Notes under the pieces: generated by a model
What the model saw: only the letters and a program-made list of their open reading frames with translations
Databases searched by the model: none
What the model was told of the DNA's origin: nothing
In this document: positions 6,173 through 6,689 of the stretch, piece by piece
Layout: every line of letters begins with the position of its first letter
Numbering within the stretch: position 1 is the first letter of the stretch
Assembly (NCBI GenBank): GCA_945948775.1
Contig: CAMFCK010000048.1
Location: forward strand, 1-6,689
Direction of reading: 5' to 3'
Length of the DNA: 6,689 bases
Origin: an uncultured Clostridia bacterium
GTDB lineage: Bacteria; Bacillota; Clostridia; UBA1381
Translations under genes and position numbers: made by a program

Positions 6173-6631
6173 ATGAATCGCAGAAGATTTCAGCCGCGGC
6201 AGGCTGTGGCATTTGTATGGGGCAGCGAACGCTATCCCGATATAAAAGGAACGGTATCTTTTCGTGCGGTGACAAGGGGCGTCCTTGTCACTGCTGATAT
6301 CTACGGACTTCCGGACAAGGAAAGGTTCGGAATATTCGCCTTTCACGTTCATAACGGTTCAAGCTGCACCGGAAACAGCGAGGATTTATTTGCCGATGCA
6401 GACGGTCACTATAATCCCACTGGTATGCAGCACCCGTATCATGCAGGGGATCTGCCGCCGCTTTTTGGGAACAGTGGCTATGCATATATGAGCGTGCTGA
6501 CCGACAGGTTTACGCTTGATGATGTTATCGGGAAGGTGGTTATTATACACCGACAGCCTGATGATTTCACAACACAGTCGGCGGGCAATTCCGGCGAAAA
6601 GATCGCATGCGGCAAAATTATGGAAAGATAA
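6173..6631 (+). CDS. sodC: Cu/Zn superoxide dismutase family protein
   Basis: A 152-residue protein. ATG 6173 is chosen because GGAGG (6160-6164) is 8 bases upstream; ATGs at 6134, 6152 and 6167 lie before or too close to it. It converts superoxide to hydrogen peroxide and oxygen. Metal ligands by alignment to the family: copper His58 and His60 (AFHVHNG), bridging His79 (DGHYNP), His126 (VIIHRQPDDF); zinc His79, His87, His90 and Asp93 (QHPYHAGD). Cys65 and Cys146 are placed for the conserved disulfide. The zinc loop is short: 3 residues separate the second and third histidine ligands against 9 in the bovine enzyme. The active-site arginine of GNAGSRxACG is Lys143 here (GNSGEKIACG). There is no signal peptide, so a cytoplasmic location is expected, unlike Gram-negative SodC. 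It begins 62 bases after the ECF fusion and may be cotranscribed, but has no obvious functional link to it. Confidence 0.88.
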   Translation: MNRRRFQPRQAVAFVWGSERYPDIKGTVSFRAVTRGVLVTADIYGLPDKERFGIFAFHVHNGSSCTGNSEDLFADADGHYNPTGMQHPYHAGDLPPLFGNSGYAYMSVLTDRFTLDDVIGKVVIIHRQPDDFTTQSAGNSGEKIACGKIMER

Positions 6632-6655
6632 TACCGCCGCAGACAAAAGAAAATT

Positions 6656-6689
6656 AGGCTCTTTGTCAATAGTTGGGATAAATAAAATG
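6656..6689. mobile_element. Possible terminal repeat of an ISL3-like insertion sequence (weak)
   Basis: The sequence starting GGCTCTTTGTCAATAG at about 6657 resembles, from memory, the terminal inverted repeats of ISL3-family elements. An ATG at the very end of the window (6687-6689), preceded by TTGGGA (6674-6679), could open a transposase gene. Neither the other end nor any transposase residues are visible, so this is only a lead. Confidence 0.22.

Noticed and set aside
6642..6667. Intrinsic terminator after sodC
   Set aside because: The stem is AT-rich, has a bulge, and is not followed by a T-tract.

Overview
The window reads as chromosomal DNA of a Gram-positive member of the Clostridia. 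The evidence is moderate-to-low GC, AGGAGG-type ribosome binding sites, an S-layer homology (SLH) wall anchor, a group I energy-coupling-factor (ECF) importer, and a compact leaderless Cu/Zn superoxide dismutase of a type I associate with anaerobic Firmicutes. All genes lie on the + strand. The genus cannot be named from the sequence.

Layout. Bases 1-150 hold a perfect 14-bp inverted repeat (25-38/63-76) and a candidate sigma-A promoter (104-132). Next comes a tight four-gene operon. (1) 151-1785 is a secreted protein with terpene-cyclase/prenyltransferase-like alpha-helical repeats followed by three SLH domains. Its frame is interrupted by one in-frame TAG (1582-1584) between SLH2 and SLH3. 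(2) 1782-2594 is a membrane-anchored DUF4430 (transcobalamin C-terminal-like) protein, whose ATG overlaps the final TGA of gene 1. (3) 2599-3486 is an EcfT transmembrane coupling protein. (4) 3459-6110 is a single 883-residue polypeptide joining two ECF ATPases to a membrane substrate-binding S component. After 62 bases comes (5) 6173-6631, a Cu/Zn superoxide dismutase. The last ~58 bases have no complete gene and may contain the edge of an insertion sequence.

How the genes work together (inference). Genes 1 and 2 together carry the two folds that make up the animal B12 carriers intrinsic factor and transcobalamin: an alpha6-alpha6 barrel and a small beta domain. Here they are split onto a wall-anchored protein and a membrane-tethered protein. 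They sit directly upstream of a complete, dedicated ECF importer (T, A, A', S). The most economical reading is a surface capture-and-import system for cobalamin or a related corrinoid. No cobalamin riboswitch is visible in the 150 bases available upstream, so the substrate is not proven.

Most notable points: the split transcobalamin-like architecture; the in-frame TAG that leaves an intact third SLH domain and an intact ATGA overlap behind it; the A-A'-S triple fusion; the asymmetric ATPase motifs in that fusion; and a hairpin that pairs the ribosome binding site of the superoxide dismutase gene.
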